Shown: one piece after another, positions 41,640 through 49,949 of the stretch | Layout: each line of letters opens with the position of its first letter | Numbering within the stretch: position 1 is the stretch's first letter | Assembly: GCF_016598615.1 (NCBI RefSeq) | Contig: NZ_CP066831.1 | Span: 3,596,001-3,660,000 of the forward strand | Origin: Streptomyces liliifuscus | GTDB lineage: Bacteria > Actinomycetota > Actinomycetes > Streptomycetales > Streptomycetaceae | DNA length: 64,000 nt | Direction of reading: 5' to 3' | The notes under the pieces: model-generated | Told to the model about the DNA's origin: nothing | The model's database searches: none | The model's input: only the letters and a program-made list of their open reading frames with translations | Translations under genes and position numbers: made by a program

Positions 41640-43492
41640 CGGCGCCCACGACCACCGCGCCGACCGACGAGGAGGACCGGCCGACACCTCCGCCCAAGGA
41701 CGGCGACCCCTTCGACCGCGACTCCCTCCCCGCTCCCCCGCGCGCGACGGCCGGCCTCCTGCGCTCCCTGCTCGCGCCGATGAAGGCGCGCGTCGTCCTC
41801 GCCGCGGTCCTGCTGCTGCTCCAGCAGGCCGCCGTGCAGGCGGGCCCGCTCCTCGTGGCGTACGCCATCGACCGTGCCGTACCGGCCTTCCGCGGCGACG
41901 ACCACGGTCCGCTGATCGCCGTGGCGGTCGCCTACGTGCTGGCGTCGGTGGCGGCCGGCACGCTCCAGTACGGCTTCGTCCTCACCTCCGCCCGCGTCAA
42001 CCAGGACGTCCTGCTCGACCTGCGCGGCAGGATCTTCCGGCACGCGCAGGCGCTCAGCGTCGACTTCCACGAGCGCTACACCTCGGGCCGGCTCATCTCG
42101 CGCTCCACGACGGACGTCGAGTCCCTGCGCGAACTGCTCAGCGAGGGCCTCCAGGAACTCATCACCGTCGTCCTGTCGTTCGTCTACATCTCTGCGCTGC
42201 TGCTCTGGCTCGACCTGGGCCTCGGCTCGGTCGCCGTGGCCTCGTTCGTGCCGCTGTACCTGCTCATCCGGCTCTACCGGCGCCGCGCCGGACGGATCTA
42301 CAGCGTCCGCTCGACCGCCATCGCCGCAGTCATCGTGAAGTTCGCGGAGACGATGAACGGCATCCGGCCGGTGCGCGCGTTCCGCCGCGAGGCCGTCAAC
42401 GACGCGGACTTCCACGTACTCAACAGGCGCCACGAGCGTGTCAACGGCGACGCCATCCTGGAGATGGCCCGCTATGTCATCGGCTCCCGGCTCGTGGCCA
42501 ACACGGCGGTCGCGGGGATCGTGCTGTGGGGCGCCTACCGGGTGGCGTCGGGCTCGCTGGCGCTGGGCGTGCTGGCCGCCGCGGTGCTGTACCTGCGCCG
42601 GCTGTACGACCCGATAGACCGGCTCGGCATGTTCCTCAACTCGTACCAGTCGGCCGCCGCGTCACTGGAGAAGATCGCGGGACTGCTGGCCCAGGTCCCC
42701 TCGGTGCCTGAGCCCGCGCGGGCGCGGGCGCTGCCGGAGCTCGTCTCCGAACACCCGGGCCGCGAGGTCGAGTTCATCGACGTCCGCTTCGCGTACCGCA
42801 CCGGCGGCGAGGTGCTCCCGTCCTTCTCGCTGACCCTTCCGGCGGGCCAGACCGTCGCCGTGGTCGGCTCCACGGGCGCGGGCAAGTCGACGCTCGCCAA
42901 GCTGCTGGCCCGCTTCTACGACCCCACGGACGGCCGGGTCCTGCTCGACGGCGTCGACCTGCGCGAGCTCTCGGTGCCCGAACTGCGCCGCGGGGTGGTG
43001 ATGGTGACGCAGGAGGCCTTCCTCTTCTCGGGCACGGTCGCGGAGAACATCGCCATCGGCCGCCCCGACGCCTCCCGCGAGGACATCGAGCGGGCCGCGA
43101 AGGCCATCGGCGCCCACGACTTCATCACCGCCCTGCCGGACGGCTACGACACGGACGTACGCAAGAGGGGTGGCCGTATCTCGGCCGGTCAGCGTCAACT
43201 CGTCGCGTTCGCGCGGGCGTTGCTCGCCGATCCGGCGGTCCTGATCCTGGACGAGGCCACCAGCTCGCTGGACGTGCCGGGCGAGCGGGCCGTCCAGCGC
43301 GCGATGGACACGGTCCTGCGCGGCCGGACGGCGGTCGTCATCGCCCACCGCCTGTCGACCGTCGAGATCGCCGACCGGGTCCTCGTCATGGAGCACGGCC
43401 GCATCGTCGAGGACGGCAGCCCCGCCCAACTCGTCGCGGACACGGGCAGGTTCGCGGATCTGCACCAGGCGTGGCGGGACAGCCTGGTCTAG
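41636..43492 (+). CDS. ABC exporter subunit (heterodimer B, catalytic)
   Basis: This 618-residue half transporter starts with ATG 41636 inside the previous stop. The N-terminus is Pro/Asp/Glu-rich (to about residue 35), the membrane domain about 45-330 with the substrate-region helices, and the ATPase domain about 375-605. Walker A is VVGSTGAGKSTL, Walker B VLILDEATSSLD (Glu intact), H-loop VIAHRLST. The signature is RISAGQRQ rather than LSGGQ. So this subunit brings complete Walker motifs and a weak signature, the opposite of its partner. Heterodimers of this kind (BmrCD/TM287-288 class) export drugs or peptides. Confidence 0.93.
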   Translation: MTAPTTTAPTDEEDRPTPPPKDGDPFDRDSLPAPPRATAGLLRSLLAPMKARVVLAAVLLLLQQAAVQAGPLLVAYAIDRAVPAFRGDDHGPLIAVAVAYVLASVAAGTLQYGFVLTSARVNQDVLLDLRGRIFRHAQALSVDFHERYTSGRLISRSTTDVESLRELLSEGLQELITVVLSFVYISALLLWLDLGLGSVAVASFVPLYLLIRLYRRRAGRIYSVRSTAIAAVIVKFAETMNGIRPVRAFRREAVNDADFHVLNRRHERVNGDAILEMARYVIGSRLVANTAVAGIVLWGAYRVASGSLALGVLAAAVLYLRRLYDPIDRLGMFLNSYQSAAASLEKIAGLLAQVPSVPEPARARALPELVSEHPGREVEFIDVRFAYRTGGEVLPSFSLTLPAGQTVAVVGSTGAGKSTLAKLLARFYDPTDGRVLLDGVDLRELSVPELRRGVVMVTQEAFLFSGTVAENIAIGRPDASREDIERAAKAIGAHDFITALPDGYDTDVRKRGGRISAGQRQLVAFARALLADPAVLILDEATSSLDVPGERAVQRAMDTVLRGRTAVVIAHRLSTVEIADRVLVMEHGRIVEDGSPAQLVADTGRFADLHQAWRDSLV

Positions 43493-43550
43493 CGGACACG
43501 GGCTTTGGCGGCCCGGAGGCGAACCGAGCGCAACAACAAAAAGGGGTGGA

Positions 43551-45401
43551 ATGGTCGACGCGTACGAGGATCCGGGCACTCCCGACTGTCGTGGTGGAGC
43601 GCGGTATCTCTGGTGGCTGGTCGCCAGGCAGCCGGGCCGGGCCGCCGCGGGGGCGCTGCTGGGCACCGTGTGGATGGTGTTCATGGCGCTGACGCCGTAT
43701 CTGCTGTCCCGTGCGATCGACGACGGCCTCGAACCGGGCGACCAGTCGGCGCTGGCCGCGTGGTCCGCCGCGCTGCTGGGTGTCGGGGTGTTCAACTCCT
43801 GGGTGAGCATCATGCGGCACCGCACGATGACCAGGCTCCGGATGGACGCCAACTTCCGGTCGGTCAAGCTCGTGGTGGGGCAGGCGGCCCGGCTGGGCGC
43901 CACGCTGTCGCGCCGGACGGGCGCCGGGGAGGTCGTCACCATCGGCGTCGGTGACGTGCAGACGATCAGCCAGTCCCTGACGGTGGTCGGCCCGGGCGTG
44001 GGCGCGACCGTCGCCTACGCCGTCGTGGCCGGAGTGCTGCTGTCGATCTCGCTGCCGCTGGCCGCGGTCGTGCTGCTCGGGGTGCCGGTGATAGTCGTAC
44101 TCGTCGGTCCCCTGATGGGGCGGCTGCGGGGCGCGGAGACGGAGTACCGCGAGCGGCAGAGTGTGCTGACGGCGCGGATCGGCGACCTCGCGGGCGGGCT
44201 GCGTGTCCTCAACGGCCTTGGTGGCAAAGGGCTGTTCGCGGACGCCTTCCGCCGTGACTCGCAGCGGCTGCGGGTGCAGGGGTACCGGGTCGGGTCGGTG
44301 ACCAGCTGGATCCAGGCGCTCGGCGTCGGGCTGCCGACGGTGTTCCTGGCAGTCGTGACCTGGCTGGCGGCCCGGCTCGCCGCCCAAGGGTCCATCACGA
44401 TCGGCGAGTTGGTGTCCGTGTACGGCTATGTGGCGGTCCTCGTGGCGCCGGTGGCCTTCTTCGTCGAGTGCGGCTACCAGCTCAGCCGGGGCGTGGTGGC
44501 CGCCCGGCGCGTCGTACGATTCCTGTCCCTGGAGCCGATGGAGACGGGCCGCACCTCCGTGGACGCGCCGGCCGAACCCTCCGTACTGCACGATCCGCGG
44601 TCCGGTGTGCGGGTGACGCCCGGCAGGCTGACCGCGCTGGTCGGCGCCCGTCCGGCGGAGTCCGCCGCCGTGGTCGACCGGCTCGGCCGGTACACCGCGT
44701 CGGCGGCGACCTGGGGCGGCGTACGCCTGGACGCGATCGCCCTGCCACAGGTCCGGGCGCGCATCCTGGTCGCTGACAACGAGGCCGACCTGTTCGCGGG
44801 CACCCTGCGTGACCTGGTCTCGGGGCGCGGAGATCCCGACGAGGAGACCGTCGCCCGGGCGGTGCACGCGGCCGTGGCGGACGACGTCGTGCTCGGACTG
44901 CCGGACGGGCTCGACTCGGCCGTCGACGCGCAGGGCCGCAGCCTCTCCGGAGGCCAGCGGCAGCGCGTACGTCTGGTGCGGGCGCTGCTCGCCGACCCCG
45001 AGGTGCTGCTCGCTGTCGAGCCCACCTCGGCGCTGGACGCACACACCGAGGCCGCCGTCGCCGCCCGGCTGCGCGCGGCGCGCTCCGGCCGCACGACGGT
45101 CGTGACCAGCACCTCGCCGCTCGTCCTCGACCAGGTGGACACCGTGTACTACCTGGTCGACGGCAAGGCAGCGGCCGTCGGCGGCCATCAGGAACTCCTC
45201 GACGGCGAGCCGGGATACCGCGCGCTGGTGGCCCGCGACGCGGACATGGACGGCACGGACGACGTGGACGACATGGACGACGTGGACGACATGGACGACA
45301 TGGACGGTGTGGGCGTCAAGGACGGCGTGGACCACATGGACTCCGATCAGTCGGGCCTGGCCGCGGGTTCGGATCTGGACGCAGAGGAGGCCGTGCGATG
45401 A
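43551..45401 (+). CDS. ABC exporter subunit with dead nucleotide-binding site (heterodimer 2A)
   Basis: This 616-residue half transporter starts with ATG 43551. The membrane domain occupies about 20-310. In the ATPase domain the Walker A position reads ALVGARPAESAAVV, with no GKS/T and no Lys. Walker B reads VLLAVEPTSALD, where the Mg-binding Asp is lost. The Q-loop has no Gln (RILVADNEADLF), and the H-loop reads TSTSPLV without His. The signature SLSGGQRQRVRL is perfect. It can therefore only serve as the signature donor to the partner. The C-terminus is an Asp/Met/Val repeat of about 36 residues, then a short tail. It overlaps the next gene by four bases. Confidence 0.92.
   Translation: MVDAYEDPGTPDCRGGARYLWWLVARQPGRAAAGALLGTVWMVFMALTPYLLSRAIDDGLEPGDQSALAAWSAALLGVGVFNSWVSIMRHRTMTRLRMDANFRSVKLVVGQAARLGATLSRRTGAGEVVTIGVGDVQTISQSLTVVGPGVGATVAYAVVAGVLLSISLPLAAVVLLGVPVIVVLVGPLMGRLRGAETEYRERQSVLTARIGDLAGGLRVLNGLGGKGLFADAFRRDSQRLRVQGYRVGSVTSWIQALGVGLPTVFLAVVTWLAARLAAQGSITIGELVSVYGYVAVLVAPVAFFVECGYQLSRGVVAARRVVRFLSLEPMETGRTSVDAPAEPSVLHDPRSGVRVTPGRLTALVGARPAESAAVVDRLGRYTASAATWGGVRLDAIALPQVRARILVADNEADLFAGTLRDLVSGRGDPDEETVARAVHAAVADDVVLGLPDGLDSAVDAQGRSLSGGQRQRVRLVRALLADPEVLLAVEPTSALDAHTEAAVAARLRAARSGRTTVVTSTSPLVLDQVDTVYYLVDGKAAAVGGHQELLDGEPGYRALVARDADMDGTDDVDDMDDVDDMDDMDGVGVKDGVDHMDSDQSGLAAGSDLDAEEAVR
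45238..45348 (+). repeat. 9-bp tandem repeat coding an acidic tail
   Basis: Units GACGACATG and GACGACGTG, with variants, are repeated about 8-11 times and encode alternating Asp-Asp-Met/Val at the C-terminus of the ABC subunit. Copy number is likely variable and stays in frame. Confidence 0.75.
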
Positions 45402-47170
45402 CCGCTCAGCTGCCGGTCGCCGAGCCGGCCGACGTCCGCAGGGCCGCGGGCCGGCTGATCCGCGCGGACGGCCGCGTCTTCGCCGTCGTGCTCGTCCTGA
45501 ACGCGCTGGCCGCCGCTGCCGGTCTGGTAGGTCCGTGGCTGCTCGGCCGCATCATCGACGAGGTCCGGGCCGGCGGCGGCGTGGCCGTCGTGGACCGGCT
45601 CGCACTGGTCATCCTGGTGTGCGCGCTGGGGCAGTTGCTGCTGGCGCGCGCTGCCCGGTACGTGGGGTACCGGTTCGGGGAGCGGACGCTGGCGCGAGTG
45701 CGCGAGGAGTTCGTCGAGCGGACACTGACGCTGCCCGCCTCGGTCGTGGAGCGGGCGGGCACGGGCGATCTGACGGCCCGGGGCACCGCGGACGTCTCCG
45801 CGGTGGGTACGACCCTGCGCGACGCCGGTCCCGAGCTGCTGATCTCCTCGGTCCAGTGTCTGTTCCTCCTCGGCGCGGTCTTCGCGCTCGACCCGCTGCT
45901 CGGCGGCTGCGCGGTGCTCGCCCAGGCCGGTATCTGGCTCGCGCTGCGCTGGTATCTGCGGCGGGCACGCACCGGCTATCTCGCCGAGGGTGCCGCCACG
46001 TCGGAGGTCGCCGAGATCCTCACGGCGACCGCGTCCGGCGGGCGTACGGTCGAGGCGTTCGGACTCCAGCGGCGGCGGATCGCCGCGAGCCGGGACGCGC
46101 TGGAGACGTCCCGGCGCACCCGGCTGTACACGCTGTACCTGCGGACGGTGTTCTTCGTGACCTTGGAGATCTCGTTCGTACTCCCGGTGGCCGTCGTGCT
46201 GCTGGTCGGCGGAGCCCTGCACGAGCGGGGCACGGTGAGCCTGGGCGCCGTCATCGCGGCGGCCCTGTATCTGCGGCAGTTGGAGACACCGCTCGACCAG
46301 GTCCTGATGCGGGTGGAGCAACTGCAGGCCAGCAGTGCCTCGTTCGCCCGTGTCGAGGGCCTCGGCCGGGCGCCGCGGGCCGTCCCGTCCGGCTCCCCGG
46401 CCCCGGCGGACGACCGGATCGACGTGACGGATGTGCGCTACTCGTACGACCGCGGGGGCGAGGTCCTGCGCGGGGTGGACCTGACCGTGCGGCCCGGGGA
46501 ACGGCTGGCCGTGGTCGGGCCCTCCGGCGCCGGGAAGACCACCCTGAGCCGGCTGCTGGCGGGCATCGACGCGCCGCGCTCCGGTTCGGTGACGGTCGGC
46601 GGGGTGCCGATCGTCGACCTCGATCCGGAGCAACTGCGGCGGCAGGTCGTCCTCGTCACCCAGGAGCACCATGTCTTCCTCGGCACGGTCCGCGACAACC
46701 TGCTCATCGCCGAACCGTCCGCCGGTGACACCGAGTTGTGGGCGGCCCTCGCGGCGGTCGGCGCCGACGACTGGGTCCAGGAGTTGCCGGACGGCCTCGA
46801 CACCGGGCTCGGGCCCGGCAGTCCCCACCGCGCGGACGGCTCGCGGGCGCAGCAACTGGCCCTGGCCCGGGTCGTCTTGGCCGACCCTCACACCCTGATC
46901 CTCGACGAGGCGACGGCGCTCCTGGACCCGGCGACGGCGCGCCACACCGAGCGCGCGCTCGTCGCCGTCCTCGAAGGGCGCACCGTCATCGCCATCGCCC
47001 ACCGCCTGCACACCGCCCATGACGCCGACCGCGTCGCCGTGATGGAGGGCGGCCGCCTGACGGAACTGGGCACCCACGACAGCCTGGTCGCCGCCGACGG
47101 CGCGTACGCGGCCCTGTGGCACTCGTGGCACGGCGAGCGACCGGGGCTTCCCGGGCAACGGCCTTCATGA
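45398..47170 (+). CDS. ABC exporter subunit (heterodimer 2B, catalytic, degenerate signature)
   Basis: This 590-residue partner has a membrane domain at about 20-305 and an ATPase domain at about 340-570. Walker A VVGPSGAGKTTL, Q-loop VLVTQEHHVF, Walker B TLILDEATALLD and H-loop IAIAHRLHT are all complete. The signature is destroyed: ADGSRAQQLALARVVL replaces LSGGQ. The single consensus ATP site of the dimer must therefore use these Walker motifs and the LSGGQ of the upstream subunit. ATG overlaps the previous stop. It lies 58 bases downstream of the first exporter pair as a unit, so all four genes may form one operon. Confidence 0.93.
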   Translation: MTAQLPVAEPADVRRAAGRLIRADGRVFAVVLVLNALAAAAGLVGPWLLGRIIDEVRAGGGVAVVDRLALVILVCALGQLLLARAARYVGYRFGERTLARVREEFVERTLTLPASVVERAGTGDLTARGTADVSAVGTTLRDAGPELLISSVQCLFLLGAVFALDPLLGGCAVLAQAGIWLALRWYLRRARTGYLAEGAATSEVAEILTATASGGRTVEAFGLQRRRIAASRDALETSRRTRLYTLYLRTVFFVTLEISFVLPVAVVLLVGGALHERGTVSLGAVIAAALYLRQLETPLDQVLMRVEQLQASSASFARVEGLGRAPRAVPSGSPAPADDRIDVTDVRYSYDRGGEVLRGVDLTVRPGERLAVVGPSGAGKTTLSRLLAGIDAPRSGSVTVGGVPIVDLDPEQLRRQVVLVTQEHHVFLGTVRDNLLIAEPSAGDTELWAALAAVGADDWVQELPDGLDTGLGPGSPHRADGSRAQQLALARVVLADPHTLILDEATALLDPATARHTERALVAVLEGRTVIAIAHRLHTAHDADRVAVMEGGRLTELGTHDSLVAADGAYAALWHSWHGERPGLPGQRPS

Positions 47171-47248
47171 GCCAGGGCCGAGCTCGTGCGGGCCAGGCGC
47201 TCGGCAACGAGTCCGTATACCGAACATGACCACCCGGACAACGAACCG

Positions 47249-47280
47249 TTTCCAGCCAACTTCTTGATGCGCACCTGACA
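47249..47280 (+). promoter_or_regulatory. promoter-like element shared by the two M4 protease genes (copy 1)
   Basis: TTTCCAGCCAAC (47249-47260) is followed after exactly 14 bases by CTGACA (47275-47280). The same two boxes with the same spacing precede the second protease gene. The CAACTT box looks like an ECF sigma factor -35. It lies 210 bases before the start codon; the gap 47171-47489 holds nothing else recognisable. Confidence 0.6.
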
Positions 47281-47489
47281 GATAGCGCAATCTCCTGCCA
47301 CTCTTCCCACGACCACTCCACAGCAACCCCACAACTACTGCTGTGCCGTTGGTGGACCCCCCACGCACGCCCGCACGTGCCCCATGCAAGTGGTTCCGCG
47401 TACTGCCTTGTTCTGCCCGGGCGGATCCCAACCGTCCGGTCCCCCCTTGGCCGCGCGATCCGCGATCCGCGGCCACGCAGAAGGAGTCC

Positions 47490-49583
47490 GTGTTGAGACG
47501 CACCTCCCACAGACGCACCTCCCACACTGCAGGCACTTCTCAGACCGTGGGTAGCCCCCGTTCCTCGTTCGCCTCCCGCTCCACCCGGCGCAAGGCCGCC
47601 GCCGGCGCGCTGGTCGCCGTCGCCGCCCTGCTCGCCGCGGCCGTCCAGACGGGCGCCGCGACCGCCGACACCAAGCCCGCACCCGGCAAGCTCGACAAGG
47701 GCTCGCTGGCCGTCAAGCTCTCCCCCGCCCAGCGCGCGGCGCTGATCCGCGACGCCGACTCGGCGAAGGCCGACACGGCGAAGGAACTCGGCCTGGGCGC
47801 CCAGGAGAAGCTCGTCGTCCGCGATGTCGTCAAGGACGCCGACGGTACGGTCCACACGCGCTACGAGCGCACGTACGCCGGACTCCCGGTCCTCGGCGGT
47901 GACTTGGTCGTCGACACCGCCAAGTCGGGGAAGACGGAGGGCGTTACGCGCGCGGTGAAGGCCCAGCTCAAGGGCATCACCACCAGCGCGGCCGTGAAGC
48001 CCGCCGTCGCCGAGAAGCAGGCCCTGAAGGCCGCCTCGGCGGAGGGCTCGAAGAAGACCGAGGCGGACGGCGCGCGCAAGGTGATCTGGGCGGCCGACGG
48101 CACGCCGAGCCTCGCGTACGAGACGGTCGTGGGCGGTCTGCAGCACGACGGGACCCCGAACGAGCTGCACGTCATCACGGACGCGGCCACCGGCAAGAAG
48201 CTCTTCGAGTACCAGGGAGTCGAGACCGGCACCGGCAACACCCAGTACAGCGGCTCGGTGACGCTCGGCAGCGCCCAGTCCGGGTCGACGTACAACCTTA
48301 CGGACACGACGCGCGGCAACCACAGGACGAACAACCTGAACCGCGGTACGTCGGGCACCGGCACGCTCTTCTCCGGCCCGGACGACGTCTGGGGCAACGG
48401 GGCCGCGTCGAACCTGGAGACGGCGGGCGCGGACGCCCACTACGGGGCCGCGCTGACCTGGGACTACTACAAGAACGTGCAGGGCCGCAGCGGTATCCGC
48501 GGTGACGGCGTCGGCGCGTACTCCCGCGTCCACTACGGCAACAACTACGTCAACGCCTTCTGGCAGGACTCCTGCTTCTGCATGACGTACGGCGACGGCT
48601 CGGGCAACGCCAAGCCGCTCACGTCGATCGACGTGGCCGCGCACGAGATGACGCACGGCGTCACCGCCAACACCGCGGGCCTCAACTACAGCGGTGAGTC
48701 GGGCGGGTTGAACGAGGCGACCTCCGACATCTTCGCGGCGGCCGTCGAGTTCTACGCCGGCAACGCGCAGGACGTCGGCGACTACCTGGTCGGCGAGAAG
48801 ATCGACATCAACGGCAACGGGACGCCGCTGCGTTACATGGACAAGCCGAGCAAGGACGGCGCGTCGAAGGACAGTTGGTACTCGGGCATCGGCTCGATCG
48901 ACGTCCACTACTCCTCGGGCCCGGCGAACCACTGGTTCTACCTGCTGAGCGAGGGCAGCGGCACCAAGACCGTCAACGGCGTCTCGTACGATTCGCCGAC
49001 CTCCGACGGACTGCCGGTGACCGGGATCGGCCGCGAGAAGGCCGCGCTGATCTGGTTCAAGGCGCTCACCACGAAGTTCACCTCGACGACCAACTACGCG
49101 GCGGCCCGCACCGGCACGCTCGCGGTCGCGGGTGAGCTGTACGGCACCACGAGCGCCGAGTACACGGCGGTGCAGAACGCGTGGGCCGGCATCAACGTCG
49201 GCGCCCGGCCCGGCGGCGGGGGCGGCGGCACGTCGTTCGAGAGCACGACGCCCGTATCGATTCCGGACAACGGAGCGGCGGTGACGTCGTCGATCACCGT
49301 CACCGGCCAGGCCGGCAACGCTCCCACCAACCTGGTCGTCACCCCGAACATCACGCACACGTGGCGCGGTGACCTGGTGGTCGACCTGGTGGCACCGGAC
49401 GGCACGAGCTACCGTCTCAAGCCCTTCAGTTCCTCGGACTCGGCGGACAACGTCACCGAGCCGTACACGGTGAACGCGTCCTCCGAAGTCGCCAACGGCA
49501 CCTGGCAGTTGAAGGTCCAGGACCAGGCGGCGCAGGACACCGGCAGGATCAATGGCTGGAAGATCACCTTCCCGCAGGCGTAG
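47490..49583 (+). CDS. secreted M4 neutral metalloprotease with C-terminal P-domain
   Basis: This 697-residue secreted zinc protease starts at GTG 47490 or the adjacent TTG 47493; TTG has the better spacing from AAGGAG. A long basic N-terminus leads to a hydrophobic core (AAAGALVAVAALLAAAVQTGAATA) with signal cleavage near residue 55. An FTP/PepSY propeptide follows (about 70-215). The thermolysin-type domain has VAAHEMTHGVTANTAG (two zinc His and catalytic Glu), GGLNEATSDIF (third ligand Glu) and the proton-stabilising His in IDVHYSSGPANHWFYL. After a Gly-rich linker the last 115 residues form a P/Homo-B domain (SIPDNGAAVTSSITVTG...NGWKITF). Its paralogue downstream lacks this domain. Confidence 0.95.
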   Translation: MLRRTSHRRTSHTAGTSQTVGSPRSSFASRSTRRKAAAGALVAVAALLAAAVQTGAATADTKPAPGKLDKGSLAVKLSPAQRAALIRDADSAKADTAKELGLGAQEKLVVRDVVKDADGTVHTRYERTYAGLPVLGGDLVVDTAKSGKTEGVTRAVKAQLKGITTSAAVKPAVAEKQALKAASAEGSKKTEADGARKVIWAADGTPSLAYETVVGGLQHDGTPNELHVITDAATGKKLFEYQGVETGTGNTQYSGSVTLGSAQSGSTYNLTDTTRGNHRTNNLNRGTSGTGTLFSGPDDVWGNGAASNLETAGADAHYGAALTWDYYKNVQGRSGIRGDGVGAYSRVHYGNNYVNAFWQDSCFCMTYGDGSGNAKPLTSIDVAAHEMTHGVTANTAGLNYSGESGGLNEATSDIFAAAVEFYAGNAQDVGDYLVGEKIDINGNGTPLRYMDKPSKDGASKDSWYSGIGSIDVHYSSGPANHWFYLLSEGSGTKTVNGVSYDSPTSDGLPVTGIGREKAALIWFKALTTKFTSTTNYAAARTGTLAVAGELYGTTSAEYTAVQNAWAGINVGARPGGGGGGTSFESTTPVSIPDNGAAVTSSITVTGQAGNAPTNLVVTPNITHTWRGDLVVDLVAPDGTSYRLKPFSSSDSADNVTEPYTVNASSEVANGTWQLKVQDQAAQDTGRINGWKITFPQA

Positions 49584-49635
49584 CCGACGCGGGCGAGTCC
49601 CAGCCGCACGGACTCGCTCAGGCACGCACTCGCAT

Positions 49636-49673
49636 GGCGCCGCCCCGGGGATCCAACTCCCCGGGGCGGCGCC
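49636..49673 (+). terminator. intrinsic terminator after the first M4 protease gene
   Basis: Perfect 15-base GC-rich arms (49636-49650 and 49659-49673) with an 8-base loop, followed by CTTTTG. This is one of the few hairpins here with a T-run. Confidence 0.9.
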
Positions 49674-49794
49674 CTTTTGCCGCGTCATTGCCACACCATT
49701 GCCGCTGCCTTACGACGCCCTTCCTGACCCTTTACCCGGCCTTTGCGGGCGATCAAGTCCGCAATCCGTACGCGGATCTTCGGGCAGCGGACGA

Positions 49795-49826
49795 TTTCCG
49801 GCCAACCTTTATTCGCCCCGCTGACA
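49795..49826 (+). promoter_or_regulatory. promoter-like element shared by the two M4 protease genes (copy 2)
   Basis: TTTCCGGCCAAC (49795-49806), 14 bases, then CTGACA (49821-49826), 124 bases before the second protease start. Eleven of twelve bases of the first box and all six of the second match copy 1. A looser relative, TGCAACCTTTACATG, occurs at 55981-55995 upstream of the subtilase gene. Confidence 0.6.
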
Positions 49827-49949
49827 TGTACAGGACTCAACTGGCAACGTTCACCTCGCATCACCGATCACGGCACACCCGCACCGCAACTTCACAACCG
49901 CCCGACCGGTCCCCCATGCCAGTCGGACACCCCCCACGAAGGAGCTTGT

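Noticed and set aside
39714..47170. Possible biosynthetic gene cluster for a natural product around the exporters.
   Set aside because: No synthase, synthetase or lanthipeptide/lasso-type genes, and no small precursor gene, are visible in or beside the exporter block.
49636..49673. GC-rich palindrome considered as an operator for the second M4 protease.
   Set aside because: The following T-run and position just after a stop codon make an intrinsic terminator the simpler reading.
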